Positions 7,773 through 16,493 of a DNA stretch of 64,000 nt are shown here, piece by piece. The notes beneath the pieces are model-generated. The model saw only the letters and a program-made list of their open reading frames with translations. It searched no databases and was not told the origin of the DNA. Made by a program: the position numbers and the translations under genes. The stretch spans positions 1-64,000 of the forward strand of contig NZ_SJPV01000003.1 of the NCBI RefSeq assembly GCF_007860135.1. Reading direction: 5' to 3'. Within the stretch, counting starts at the first letter, position 1. Each line of letters opens with the position of its first letter. The stretch is from Novipirellula artificiosorum (GTDB lineage: Bacteria; Planctomycetota; Planctomycetia; Pirellulales; Pirellulaceae).

Positions 7773-9674
7773 TTGGAACCCCGTCCACAAGCGGCCAGTT
7801 CTTTGTCTCGAGAACGCATCTATCGATGGTTGATCTGCTTGGTCGTCACGACGGCAGTCGTGGCGGCGGTGGTGATTCAGTGGTTTTCCGGTACGACCGC
7901 GGGTGCTGCGTTCGTGTTGTTGTCGCTTTGGGGAGCGTCCCGTTTTCTTTCACCGTTGATGGCAAAGCTGGTCGCCTTGGCGGTCGTGATGGGGTCGGTT
8001 TCGACCTTGATGCTACAGAATTCCGCGACGCTGATCGAGGGATTGGATCAAATGGCGGTCATCACCGGTGCCATGTTGGTGTGGCGACGAGAGTATCAGG
8101 AATACGTTAACGTGGACCTACATCCCTCGCATTTAATGGGGGAACTGCCTTTGCCGTTCGAAGACGACGCGGCGGCAACGATCAGCGTCGATAGTGATCG
8201 CGATCCCCTCGGGCATCTACGAGTCTCGGAAATTGCTGGGCGAGATTTGCTCGAGCGGATGAAACACAGTAAGGCTTTTTTGCCAAAGCAGATCGATCGC
8301 GTGCAGCGCTTTATCACCAAGCGATCCGATACCTCCGTGTCCATGGAACGTGTGGTCAATGCAGGCTTGTTGACCGAGTTCCAAGCAATGCATCTGCACT
8401 GGGGACGCGAGGATCAGCTTCGTTTCGATAAATACTCGCTCGCGGAGATGATTGGCCGCGGTGGCATGAGTACCGTCTACCGTGCAATGAACATGGAGCG
8501 TGGCGAGACGGTCGCGTTGAAGCTGATGGCAGCCAACGAGAAAGCGATTTGTCGCGCACAGCGTGAGACGGAGATTGCCAAGCAACTTGCACACAAGAAC
8601 ATTGTCGTCGCGTACGATTCGGGACGCATACGATCTCGGTTCTATATCGAGATGGAATATGTATCAGGAAGCGATTTACACCAAATCGTAAAACGAAATG
8701 GTCCCCTGCCGGAGTCGACGGCGCTGAACTACGCGGTTCAGATTGCACGCGGGTTACAACACGCTCACGCCAAGGGGTTGATCCATCGTGATGTCAAGCC
8801 AGGTAACATTCTTGTGACTGCGGACGGGGTTGTGAAAATCACGGACTTAGGTTTGGCCCGAAACATGGGGCTCGATGATCAAGACAGAGAATACAGGACG
8901 AATCCTCACCACCTTGTCGGAACCATCGAGTTCATGTCGCCCGAACAAGCGTTGCACGAGAACGACGTCGATGAGCGTGCGGACATTTATTCCCTGGGTG
9001 CGACTTTGTTCTTTTTGCTCACCGGTCAGACGCGAGTCATTGGTAAAACGGTGGGGCAGCAGATCACGAACCTTGTTTCCAAACGACGGTTCCTCAGTTC
9101 GCGAAAGTTGGGGGTTCGCGAGGAGGTGGCAAAGCTGATTGACCTGTTGTGTGATCATCATCCTGATCATCGAATCGAATCGATGACGTCTGTAATTCCT
9201 GCTTTAGAATCGCTACTCGGTGGGCAGGAGCAAGGGAAAGGAGCGATCCATGTGTTGATCGTCGAGGACAATCACGACGATCGGGCCGCGGCAAGACGCA
9301 TGCTCGGCCGAGTCAATCGATCGCTACGGATCGCCGAAGCGACCACGCTTGGCGACTGTCATCGCATCATGCAGAACGGTAACGACAGCGCCAAGGTTGA
9401 CTTGGTTTTGCTGGATTTGAACCTCCCCGATAGTGCTGGTGTGGAGACGATTAAACGCTTCCGCCTGTTCTGCTCCACCACCCCGCTCGTCGTGATGACC
9501 GGAATCACCGACCCCGAGTACTGTGCTCGGTGCATCGAAGCGGGAGCAAACGATTACTTGCCGAAGGGACATGCCACGGCCGAGTCGCTCGAACGCAGCA
9601 TTTTCATGACCTTGGCACGCAGTCGCATTGAATCCGAGGAATCGGATGACGATTCTGGTGTTTTTGGCAACTGA
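7773..9674 (+). CDS. Membrane-anchored Ser/Thr protein kinase with C-terminal response-regulator receiver domain
   Basis: A 633-residue hybrid signalling protein. Near the N-terminus there are hydrophobic segments (about 19-45 and 50-90). The linker ...GLLTEFQAMHLHWG... is typical of planctomycete kinases. The Hanks-type kinase domain has the glycine loop GRGGMSTVY (228-236), VALKLM with the ATP-binding Lys, HRDVKPGN (338-345), DLG (358-360) and a SPEQ motif. From about 493 a receiver domain follows: VEDNHDD acidic pocket, phospho-acceptor D548 in LLDLNLPDSAG, T in VMTG and K in YLPKGH. Start codon is uncertain: TTG at 7773 or TTG at 7803, neither with a good ribosome-binding site. The kinase and receiver look intact, so His-Asp phosphorelay and Ser/Thr kinase signalling could meet in one chain. 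Confidence 0.88.
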   Translation: MEPRPQAASSLSRERIYRWLICLVVTTAVVAAVVIQWFSGTTAGAAFVLLSLWGASRFLSPLMAKLVALAVVMGSVSTLMLQNSATLIEGLDQMAVITGAMLVWRREYQEYVNVDLHPSHLMGELPLPFEDDAAATISVDSDRDPLGHLRVSEIAGRDLLERMKHSKAFLPKQIDRVQRFITKRSDTSVSMERVVNAGLLTEFQAMHLHWGREDQLRFDKYSLAEMIGRGGMSTVYRAMNMERGETVALKLMAANEKAICRAQRETEIAKQLAHKNIVVAYDSGRIRSRFYIEMEYVSGSDLHQIVKRNGPLPESTALNYAVQIARGLQHAHAKGLIHRDVKPGNILVTADGVVKITDLGLARNMGLDDQDREYRTNPHHLVGTIEFMSPEQALHENDVDERADIYSLGATLFFLLTGQTRVIGKTVGQQITNLVSKRRFLSSRKLGVREEVAKLIDLLCDHHPDHRIESMTSVIPALESLLGGQEQGKGAIHVLIVEDNHDDRAAARRMLGRVNRSLRIAEATTLGDCHRIMQNGNDSAKVDLVLLDLNLPDSAGVETIKRFRLFCSTTPLVVMTGITDPEYCARCIEAGANDYLPKGHATAESLERSIFMTLARSRIESEESDDDSGVFGN

Positions 9675-9721
9675 CGCCTTGGTACCGACGGCGTCGGGAT
9701 GACACGCAATGCGGGGGCCCC

Positions 9722-11116
9722 TCAGGGTTGCAAGCAGTGTCGGTTCGCCATGCTGATTCCGCTGAGAATGGCACCGACGATGCCGACGAACCCTTGATCG
9801 GTTCCACACAGAAAGAGGTTCGGCAAGTGCGTGGTGCCATCGAGTTGTTTGTCGGGCGCTCCGTAGACCGCTCCGTTGTCGTGCCAAGTAAAGCGGCGAA
9901 TGGTCTTCGGCGTAAAGACGTCGGTATCGATCACATGTCGGCGAAAATCGGGCATGAAGCGAACGGCCGATTCGACCGCTGCATCGTACTGGATCACTTT
10001 TTCGGCTTCGTACCTCGACTCGGGTAAACCGCACCACCGATCATGGTTCGCGAGCGTCGTGATTCGTACGACGCCATCGGGCAGTTCCCCTTCTTCGGCA
10101 TCAAAGGCGTAGTTGTTGGGCGAACAAATGACGCCCGTTCGTGCATCGCAGAGTGAATTTTCGGGGCGTTGCCAATGAAATGTTTTGCTGTCGTTGTAGA
10201 ACACGATCGTCTGGTCAAACCCAATCTCTTTGGGCATCTTGTCGAGGACCGAAATCGACTCAATGAAGGACAACTTCCCGGCTCGGGCCACATCGACTTC
10301 GCTGATGTCATCACACAGCCGAAGCGTCTCGAGATTGCCGGCCGAGGAAAGCACACGTTTGCCTTGGATCTCCGTTCCATCGTCGAGGACCACGCCGACC
10401 GCGCGCCCCGCTTCTACATGAATTCGGGAAACGCCACTTCGCAGTTTGAGTTCGCCACCGAGGCCGCGAAATTTTCGCACCAGGTTCTTCAGGATGATAC
10501 GCACCCCTTTGAAGGGGCGTCCAAAGCCTTCCAGATAGCAGGCACGGAACATGATCGAAAATTGACCAAAGTCCATGTCGTTTTCTCTCGCGTTTCCATA
10601 CCACATCAACGGGCACAGCAACATCTCGATGAGCAAGGGATCGGTCAGGTGCGTCGCCATGACTTCACGAGCCGAGTGCATGAAGCTGGGGTCGTTGCCG
10701 TCCATGTCGCTGTAATCCAACAACGCAGCACAGAGACTTTGGAAGCCGTCGATTTGGTCGGGAAACTTTTCGGCGACCTCTTGCTGAAGCAGCGAAAAGT
10801 CGTTGTCGAAATCGAGCGAGACGTCTGGAAAACGAATGGACGACCCATTTTGCTCGGCTAACTTGAAATCTTCCCAACGGAAACGGAGTTGCCGAATCAA
10901 CTTCGCCAGTGGTCCCTTCTTGGTCCCTTTGGTGGCGAAGTTGGTCATCGCATGCAAACCGACATCATAATCGCGTCCACCGAGTCGGTAGAACGAATTG
11001 AGTCCGCCAATCGTGTAGTGGCGTTCGAGAACACAGACCCGTTGGTCAAAATGGGCCAGCCGGATGCCTGCGGCCAACCCACTCATTCCTGCGCCAATGA
11101 TGATGGTGTCGTACAA
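9722..11116 (-). CDS. CrtI/carotenoid-isomerase-type FAD-dependent oxidoreductase
   Basis: A 464-residue flavoprotein. The N-terminus MYDTIIIGAGMSGLAAG is a dinucleotide-binding Rossmann motif, followed by VLERHYTIGGLNSFYRLGGRDYDVGLHAMTNF, typical of the phytoene desaturase / retinol saturase superfamily. The C-terminus has LFLCGTDQGFVGIVGAILSGISMAN, the second FAD-contacting region. It lies 21 bp downstream of an acyl-carrier-protein gene and in line with a ketosynthase, so its substrate may be an ACP-bound or free acyl chain rather than a carotenoid; that is inference. A true CrtI-like gene is elsewhere in the window (56666-58279). Confidence 0.82.
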   Translation of the reverse strand: MYDTIIIGAGMSGLAAGIRLAHFDQRVCVLERHYTIGGLNSFYRLGGRDYDVGLHAMTNFATKGTKKGPLAKLIRQLRFRWEDFKLAEQNGSSIRFPDVSLDFDNDFSLLQQEVAEKFPDQIDGFQSLCAALLDYSDMDGNDPSFMHSAREVMATHLTDPLLIEMLLCPLMWYGNARENDMDFGQFSIMFRACYLEGFGRPFKGVRIILKNLVRKFRGLGGELKLRSGVSRIHVEAGRAVGVVLDDGTEIQGKRVLSSAGNLETLRLCDDISEVDVARAGKLSFIESISVLDKMPKEIGFDQTIVFYNDSKTFHWQRPENSLCDARTGVICSPNNYAFDAEEGELPDGVVRITTLANHDRWCGLPESRYEAEKVIQYDAAVESAVRFMPDFRRHVIDTDVFTPKTIRRFTWHDNGAVYGAPDKQLDGTTHLPNLFLCGTDQGFVGIVGAILSGISMANRHCLQP

Positions 11117-11137
11117 AAGGTTGACCTAAGAATGCCG

Positions 11138-11398
11138 CTAGGATTTCACGATGTCCTTCATCTTAGGTTCCAGGTAGGAAACTGTCGAATTCATACTGGC
11201 GAGATTTCCGTAGTCTTCCTCGGGGATCTGGACGCGGTGTCGCTTCCGCAGCTCCATCACAATGTCCAAGAAATCCATGCTGTCGAGTTCCAGTTGGTCA
11301 CGAAAGGATTTTTCGTCATCAAGGTTTTCCATATCTTCATCGGGCGAGATGTCTTCGAGGATGTCGATAATCTCTTCACGAATTTCAGCAGGCGTCAT
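11138..11398 (-). CDS. Acyl carrier protein
   Basis: An 86-residue acidic protein of ACP size. Ser40 in LELDSMDFLDIV is the expected 4'-phosphopantetheine attachment site, and the flanking helices match the four-helix ACP fold. It sits between a ketosynthase (91 bp upstream) and an FAD oxidoreductase (21 bp downstream) on the same strand. The tail after the fourth helix (EPKMKDIVKS) is slightly extended. It is probably a dedicated carrier for this locus and not the housekeeping AcpP, because fabD/fabG are not adjacent. Confidence 0.88.
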   Translation of the reverse strand: MTPAEIREEIIDILEDISPDEDMENLDDEKSFRDQLELDSMDFLDIVMELRKRHRVQIPEEDYGNLASMNSTVSYLEPKMKDIVKS

Positions 11399-11489
11399 TT
11401 GCTCAGTTAACTCAAGGTATCAAAAGGAAACGATTTCGGCGGTCGTTTGTTCCGCACATCTCAATCGTCGAGTTCAGAAAAAAGAGGGC

Positions 11490-12767
11490 TTAAAGACGGC
11501 CGATGATCACGACCGAATTGATCCCCAACATGCCAAACGAATTGTTAAGGATGTAGTCGACTTGCGATACCTGTTGGGGCTCATTCAGCACCAAGCCGTC
11601 GAGGGCGCAATCGGGATCCAGTTCGTCGACGTTGATCGTGGGGTGGACGACACGATCCTTGAACGACGGCAGGTTCCCCGCCAATTCAAGCGCTCCGGCT
11701 GCGCCCATCGCGTGTCCAATGTAGCTTTTTGTATTGTTGATCCGAACCGACGTCGATCCGCCGAACACGTCACGTAGCGCCTTGCATTCCTGCGTGTCGC
11801 CACTACTGGTACCCGTCGCATGGGTGCTGACCACATCGATTTGATCGGGCTCCAAACCGGCTCGCTTGAGCGCCATGCGGACGCATTGCGATTGTCGCTC
11901 TGGATTCGGCAACACAAAATCCGTTGCGTCGGTATTGATTGCGTACCCGACCAGCTCGCCGTAGATTTCGGCACCACGTGCTTTGGCGTCACGGAGTCGT
12001 TCGAGCGTGTACAAACAGCCTCCTTCGGCCACCACGATGCCGCTTCGCTGCATGTCGAACGGCCGCGACGCACGTGTCGGATCTTCATGGGTCGCGAGCG
12101 CGTTCTGGCTATTGAAGCTCGCGAAGATCCCGAATGTATGAATGCTCTCGCTTGTTCCGCCCGCGATCGCTACGTCGCATTCGTCAAGGCGAAGCATCTG
12201 AGCCCCTTGGATCAGCCCTGCGTTCCCTGCGGCACATGCAGCACCGATGGTATAATGTGGCCCGGTAACCCCCAGGTTCAAGGCGATTTCGCCTGCGGGA
12301 TTGTTCGCGACGGTGCGAGGGTTGTGGTGATGCGACCAACAACTGGTGTCGTAGTCGAACCCTTTGATGATGTAGATCTCATTTTCCGTTTCGACGTTCC
12401 CATGTTCGGTCACGCCGACGTAAATCCCCACGCGAGACCGATCGACATTCTGCCAATCCAGTCCGCTGTGGGCGATTGCTTCGTTGGCCGCATAGACGCC
12501 GACACTTCCGGCCCGCGTACCGCGGCGGATGTCCTTCTTGGACTGATAGCGTTTGGCGTCGAAGTCACAGATCCCCGCTAACGTCTTCCCGAAGTAGCGG
12601 ATCTCATAAGGTTGGACGCCACTTTGCCGATTAAGCAACGCGTCTCGGTAGGAAGCCCAATCGTTGCCATTCGGCGCCGTCAAGCCGACGCCGGTGATCA
12701 CGATTCGCTGGTCGTCAGGCAGCTGGGAAGCACGATTCGGGGCAATCACGTTGGCAATAGCCGGCAA
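11490..12767 (-). CDS. Beta-ketoacyl-ACP synthase (KAS II/FabF type)
   Basis: A condensing enzyme of about 425 residues. The catalytic triad is visible: nucleophile C178 in GAACAAGNAG, H316 in THATGTSSGD and H352 in NTKSYIGHAMGAAG with K347. Length and motif spacing fit FabF. The first codon of the longest frame is TTG at 12767; a GTG at 12749 is an alternative, and VITGVGLTAPNG begins about residue 23, as usual for the family. Next gene downstream is an ACP. The active site carries all residues needed for elongation, so it is not a chain-length-factor type. Substrate is unknown. Confidence 0.9.
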   Translation of the reverse strand: MPAIANVIAPNRASQLPDDQRIVITGVGLTAPNGNDWASYRDALLNRQSGVQPYEIRYFGKTLAGICDFDAKRYQSKKDIRRGTRAGSVGVYAANEAIAHSGLDWQNVDRSRVGIYVGVTEHGNVETENEIYIIKGFDYDTSCWSHHHNPRTVANNPAGEIALNLGVTGPHYTIGAACAAGNAGLIQGAQMLRLDECDVAIAGGTSESIHTFGIFASFNSQNALATHEDPTRASRPFDMQRSGIVVAEGGCLYTLERLRDAKARGAEIYGELVGYAINTDATDFVLPNPERQSQCVRMALKRAGLEPDQIDVVSTHATGTSSGDTQECKALRDVFGGSTSVRINNTKSYIGHAMGAAGALELAGNLPSFKDRVVHPTINVDELDPDCALDGLVLNEPQQVSQVDYILNNSFGMLGINSVVIIGRL

Positions 12768-13339
12768 AAAAGGGGGGAAAGAGTGAAAGGCAACCAGGGA
12801 GGGAGAAGCGCAATCCCGTCTTCACAGCGTATCGCCGGAATCCGAGGACCTCTCCGAGATTCGGAACGGAAAAGGCTAACAATTCGGGTCAAAATTGGCA
12901 ACGGCCTGATCGGAACTTCCCGAAACGGAGCTCCACGGAGGGGAATCCAGCGGAAACTGTCAGCAAACAAGGGGAAACTGTCAGGAAAACAGAGTACAAC
13001 CGTGGCATAAGCTGCGTTCTGAAACCGATGGGTTTGACTCGGGAATTTCATGTGAAAAACCGGGAAAAACGGTCCTTGGCGACTTGCGGCGGACCCTGTC
13101 CCGTGGGGGGCAGACATGCCTAATGCCCTCTTAAGATGACGATCACACCAAATTTATGGTTTAGACGCTTGAGTTTTGGATCGTCGTCACTTAATATTGC
13201 AATTGCAAACTTACCCAAGTCCCCTGAGTTGAAATGTCCGAACTTTCACTTCCTGGCCTGGGGACGACGGTTTGTAGGTCACCGGCCAACTGGTAAGACA
13301 CGTCTCGAACAGAATTTATTACACAACAAGGTTACAACA
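12768..13339. other. Divergent intergenic region, 572 bp, no gene seen
   Basis: Separates the minus-strand ketosynthase from the plus-strand secreted-protein gene, so it should hold both promoters. GGAAACTGTCAG occurs twice, at 12952-12963 and 12973-12984. AT-rich sequence around 13145-13210 and 13310-13340 precedes the secreted-protein start, with AAGG about 10 bases before its ATG. Frames on either strand look like chance openings. Confidence 0.45.
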
Positions 13340-14605
13340 ATGAGACTTTTAGTAGCAGGATTCATGCTTTTCGCAGTTTCCTTCTCTTCAGCTCGCGCGG
13401 CAGATTCGAATACTGTGCAACCCGCGGGAACGCTCACTCCCTTGACCCTCAGCCAATGGGTCTGCCCAAGCGATGCGGATACGCTGGTAGGTCGAGTGAT
13501 TCTTCCCTCGGTCAACGGCGAGGCGAAAGCGATCGCGAATGCGAAGATCGCATTGCTTAGCGGCGATGGAAAAGCGATTCACGGCCAAACGAATGAGTTG
13601 GGTGAATTTCGAATCGAAAACGTCTTGCCTGGCGTTTACTCTTTGACCGCGAAAGCCGAGAACGTGTTCGCTTGTTGTGCCATGCACGTCATCAACGCGG
13701 CATCGGATGGCGCATCGGAATTTCCAAGCGAAGTTGAAATCGCGGCTGCGAACGTGGATTACACCATGGTCAAGACCGCGATGATTCGCTACTTGCCCCC
13801 AACCGCGAGTGAGTCAGTATCACGACTTCCCGACGCTCAGTATGGCGAAATCGCAAAGCGAGTTTGTAGCGATCAGCATTTCCGCGTCTTGCAAAGCGAA
13901 GGTGGGTTGAAGGGTGTGATCCACTTGGCCGGTACTCAAGACAACGACTTGGCTGGAGCGAATTTGACGAACATCTTTATCGTCAAGGACGGTGAGATGA
14001 TCGCTCGCACCGTGACCGACCAAGAAGGAAATTTCCGGGTTTCCAGTATCCCTGCTGGCGAGTATGCCCTGATGGCCATTGGTTCCGGTGGCGTTGGCTT
14101 GGCTGGTTTTGAATTGGTCAGCGAAGCGGATTTGACAGATGCCGAATCGAATCCTTCCTCCGAAAACGGAAAGCAGCTGATTGGCTTGTTCAAGCATCGC
14201 CGCAAAAACTGCTGCACTTGCTTCGAAATGCAAGTCGCTCCGATGCCAGAAGTGGTCCAGTGCGTTGAAGAGGTGGTTATCGAGCAGGCCCCGGTGGTCG
14301 CCGACGGTTGCTGCGGCGGCGAAGTGATCATGGACGGCTGCGGATGCCAAGAAGGTGTCGTTGGTATCGATCCTTACGCAGGTGGTTTCGGTGATCCGCT
14401 GGCTGGTGGCGCGTACGGTGGCGGCGGCGGCGGCTACGGCGGTGGCGGCGGCTACGGTGGTGGCGGTGGCGGTTTCGGTGGTGGAGACATGGGTGGCTTG
14501 ATTGGTTTGGCCGCAATCGGAGGAATCATCGCTGCAACGACGAATAATGATGACAATCCTACGATCATCATTCCCCCGACCCCTGCAACACCTGCTTCGC
14601 CTTAG
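13340..14605 (+). CDS. Secreted protein with two carboxypeptidase-regulatory/Cna-B-like domains and a Cys/Gly-rich tail
   Basis: A 421-residue exported protein. The signal peptide is MRLLVAGFMLFAVSFSSARA. Two beta-sandwich-like regions follow, recognisable from VNGEAKAIANAKIALLSGDG...GEFRIENVLPGVYSLTAKA and later DNDLAGANLTNIFIVKDGE...GNFRVSSIPAGEYALMAIG, the pattern of carboxypeptidase-regulatory-like domains. Then comes a Cys-rich stretch (RRKNCCTCF, DGCCGGE, DGCGCQEG), a long run of GGGGGGYGG repeats (about 14409-14490), a hydrophobic GLIGLAAIGGIIAA segment and a Pro/Thr end. ATG at 13340 was chosen because the signal peptide starts there. Probably an envelope or surface structural protein. 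A strong terminator follows. Confidence 0.8.
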   Translation: MRLLVAGFMLFAVSFSSARAADSNTVQPAGTLTPLTLSQWVCPSDADTLVGRVILPSVNGEAKAIANAKIALLSGDGKAIHGQTNELGEFRIENVLPGVYSLTAKAENVFACCAMHVINAASDGASEFPSEVEIAAANVDYTMVKTAMIRYLPPTASESVSRLPDAQYGEIAKRVCSDQHFRVLQSEGGLKGVIHLAGTQDNDLAGANLTNIFIVKDGEMIARTVTDQEGNFRVSSIPAGEYALMAIGSGGVGLAGFELVSEADLTDAESNPSSENGKQLIGLFKHRRKNCCTCFEMQVAPMPEVVQCVEEVVIEQAPVVADGCCGGEVIMDGCGCQEGVVGIDPYAGGFGDPLAGGAYGGGGGGYGGGGGYGGGGGGFGGGDMGGLIGLAAIGGIIAATTNNDDNPTIIIPPTPATPASP

Positions 14606-14668
14606 AGCAACGTGTCCGACACGGTAATCCGCGGCATTTGATGCCCGCGGAACGATAAAAAAGAAGAG

Positions 14669-14698
14669 AAAGCCACCGATATATGCGGTGGCTTTTTT
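14669..14698 (+). terminator. Intrinsic terminator after the secreted-protein gene
   Basis: AAAGCCACCG and CGGTGGCTTT form a GC-rich stem around a short AT-rich loop, followed by TTTTTT. A second hairpin (CCGCGGCAT / ATGCCCGCGG) lies just upstream at 14629-14650. Confidence 0.85.
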
Positions 14699-14759
14699 CG
14701 TTGTGTCCGAATCAACGGCGAGTGGAGTCGTGAGCGGACGCTGTGCTTTTTCCAAAAGC

Positions 14760-14847
14760 TTAGCCCGGATGATTCGTTGGAGTGGTAGGCTTTAGCCGAT
14801 TGCGTGCTGGATCCTTGCTGAATCGGCTAAAGCCTACGACTCCAACG
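14760..14847. repeat. Dispersed palindromic repeat, copy 1
   Basis: The left arm (14775-14801; GGTAGGCTTTAGCCGATT) and right arm (14821-14847; AATCGGCTAAAGCCTAC) form a 27-bp inverted repeat around a 19-bp spacer containing GGATCC. The flank TAGCCCGGATGATT is part of the unit, because it recurs with the copy at 62940-63027. A half copy is at 53932-53983. Confidence 0.88.
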
Positions 14848-14869
14848 TGCGTAGTCTGTTTTTTGTTGA

Positions 14870-14935
14870 AAGGGACGTTCGGTAAATAAATTCCAGAGCC
14901 CAGGGTCGACGCGCAGCGGCGCACCCTGGGGGCCG
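14870..14935. repeat. Dispersed hairpin repeat (short form)
   Basis: GGGACGTTCGGTAAAT, then AAATTCCAGAGCCCAGGG and a hairpin CCCAGGGT...ACCCTGGG (14899-14930). The same unit recurs at 61366-61462, where about 35 extra bases lie between GGTAAAT and AAATTCC. Confidence 0.8.
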
Positions 14936-15058
14936 CTAGTCCCAACGGCAACGGTTATCCGCATGCGTTGTCCGATCGAATTCGATCAACCAGCCATTAC
15001 CCGATTTCGCTCTTTACGAATGATGATACTATGCTGGTCAGGTTGATGGTCGAGCCTG

Positions 15059-16261
15059 ATGGATCTTCCGAAGCTGGATTCCTCCTCACCGTTGCTTGGC
15101 CGTTCGCACCGCCCCGACTCGATTCCAACGCCCCTCATGGATACCCCAATGGACGAACTTGTAGCAAAGCAGGCCGCTGAGGCACTCGACGTTTTGAACG
15201 AACACACCTTGCGTACAGTGCATTGGCACTTCAGCGATGATACCGGAAGCCCGTTTTGGCTAGAGAAAAAGCAAGAATTGAATTTTGATCCGCTCACGGA
15301 GGTCAAATCCTTCGCGGATTTGAAAAAGTTTCCCCTGTTTGAGGACGAATGGTTGCGAGGCGGTCCGATTCGGCGCTGGGTCCCCAAGGGCCACGCGGGC
15401 AAGCCCGTCTATGTTTTTGAAACGGGTGGGACGACGGGAATTCCAAAGAGCCGAATGGTGATCGAAGATCACTGGAAGGATTACGAGCTTTTCAGTGAGA
15501 CGCTCCCAGAAGCTTACTTTCCAAAGGGTTCGAATTGGTTGATGTTGGGGCCGAGTGGTCCCAGGCGATTGCGGTTGGCGGTGGAGCATTTGGCTCAGCA
15601 TCGGGACGGCATTTGTTTCTGCATCGATTTGGACCCTCGCTGGGTGGTCAAGTTGATCAAGAAGGGATGGATGGAGCACTTGGAGGAATACAAGAAGCAT
15701 TGCATTGAACAGGCGGTCACGATTCTGACAGCCGGCCATGACGTTAAATGTGTCTTCGCGACACCAAAGTTGCTCGAATCACTTGGTGAGGCGCTCGAAG
15801 AGCGTGGCACCAGTATTGCGGAAGTTGGCATCACCGGAATCTTCTCGGGCGGGACGGAGTTCACACCCCAGTGGACACGTTTCTGTGTCGAGGAGTTGTT
15901 TGGAGGATCGCCCGAGGAGAGTGGGGTCTACATGACACCAACTTATGGCAACACGTTGATGGGGCTCGCATGCAGCAAACCGATCCGTGCGGAGGACGGT
16001 TACAAAATCTCCTACTATGCACCGCAGCCTCGTGCGGCAACCGAAGTCGTTCAGTTTGATGACTACAATTCGGTCGTTGCTTACGGAGAAACCGGTCGAG
16101 TCAAGTTGTACACGTTGACCGACGAGTTCTTTGTCCCAGGATTCATGGAGCGGGATGAGGGCGAACGAGAAGCACCGTTTGATCTGTACCCTTGGGATGG
16201 GGTCAGCGGCGTGCGGCCGTTCCATGAACTCGCCAGTGCCACGACGGTTGGGGTTTATTAG
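15059..16261 (+). CDS. Acyl-adenylating enzyme of the PaaK/LuxE-like ANL superfamily
   Basis: About 400 residues from ATG 15059; ATGs at 15137 and 15149 are also possible. The P-loop ETGGTTGIPK (121-130) is the adenylate-forming signature; PTYGNTLMG corresponds to the YGxTE motif and GETGRVKLYTLTDE to the GxxGRV..TDL region. It lacks the long C-terminal lid domain of full CoA ligases and is closer in size to phenylacetate-CoA ligase or LuxE acyl-protein synthetase. The next plus-strand gene is an ALDH-superfamily protein that may be an acyl reductase, so this enzyme may activate an acid for reduction to an aldehyde. Substrate not determinable from sequence. Confidence 0.75.
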   Translation: MDLPKLDSSSPLLGRSHRPDSIPTPLMDTPMDELVAKQAAEALDVLNEHTLRTVHWHFSDDTGSPFWLEKKQELNFDPLTEVKSFADLKKFPLFEDEWLRGGPIRRWVPKGHAGKPVYVFETGGTTGIPKSRMVIEDHWKDYELFSETLPEAYFPKGSNWLMLGPSGPRRLRLAVEHLAQHRDGICFCIDLDPRWVVKLIKKGWMEHLEEYKKHCIEQAVTILTAGHDVKCVFATPKLLESLGEALEERGTSIAEVGITGIFSGGTEFTPQWTRFCVEELFGGSPEESGVYMTPTYGNTLMGLACSKPIRAEDGYKISYYAPQPRAATEVVQFDDYNSVVAYGETGRVKLYTLTDEFFVPGFMERDEGEREAPFDLYPWDGVSGVRPFHELASATTVGVY

Positions 16262-16287
16262 TGTGGTTTGTCTCAGCTAAGAAGCGG

Positions 16288-16351
16288 GGTAGGACGGACT
16301 TCCAGTCCGTCCTGCCGGTCTTAAAAAAACGGACTGGAAGTCCGCTCTACC
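16288..16351. repeat. Double palindrome repeat
   Basis: The left arm GGTAGGACGGACTTCCAGTC and its right partner (16329-16351; ACGGACTGGAAGTCCGCTCT) are reverse complements with two mismatches. Each arm is itself a hairpin (ACGGACT-TCC-AGTCCGT). The AAAAAAA spacer between the arms could give termination for the upstream acyl-adenylating gene. Confidence 0.8.
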
Positions 16352-16493
16352 AATTCGCGGCAACCCTCAAATGAAGGTGTGACAGACCGCTGGACAGTAC
16401 GTTTCCGGCTTCTCAAACCTTGTACACTTGGTTTCCCAATCGTTCCAAAATATGGTCCTTTCCTCGTTTCCTCACTTCAAGCGTTCGAACCTC

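Noticed and set aside
9722..11116. Calling this gene phytoene desaturase (crtI)
   Set aside because: It lacks the carotenoid-type C-terminal signature seen at 56666-58279 and is linked to ACP and ketosynthase genes.
12612..13010. Plus-strand frame in the ketosynthase start and intergenic region
   Set aside because: It is antisense to the ketosynthase start and shows no family resemblance or ribosome-binding site.
14899..14930. Hairpin as an intrinsic terminator
   Set aside because: No T-run follows and the same unit recurs at 61366, so it is a dispersed repeat.
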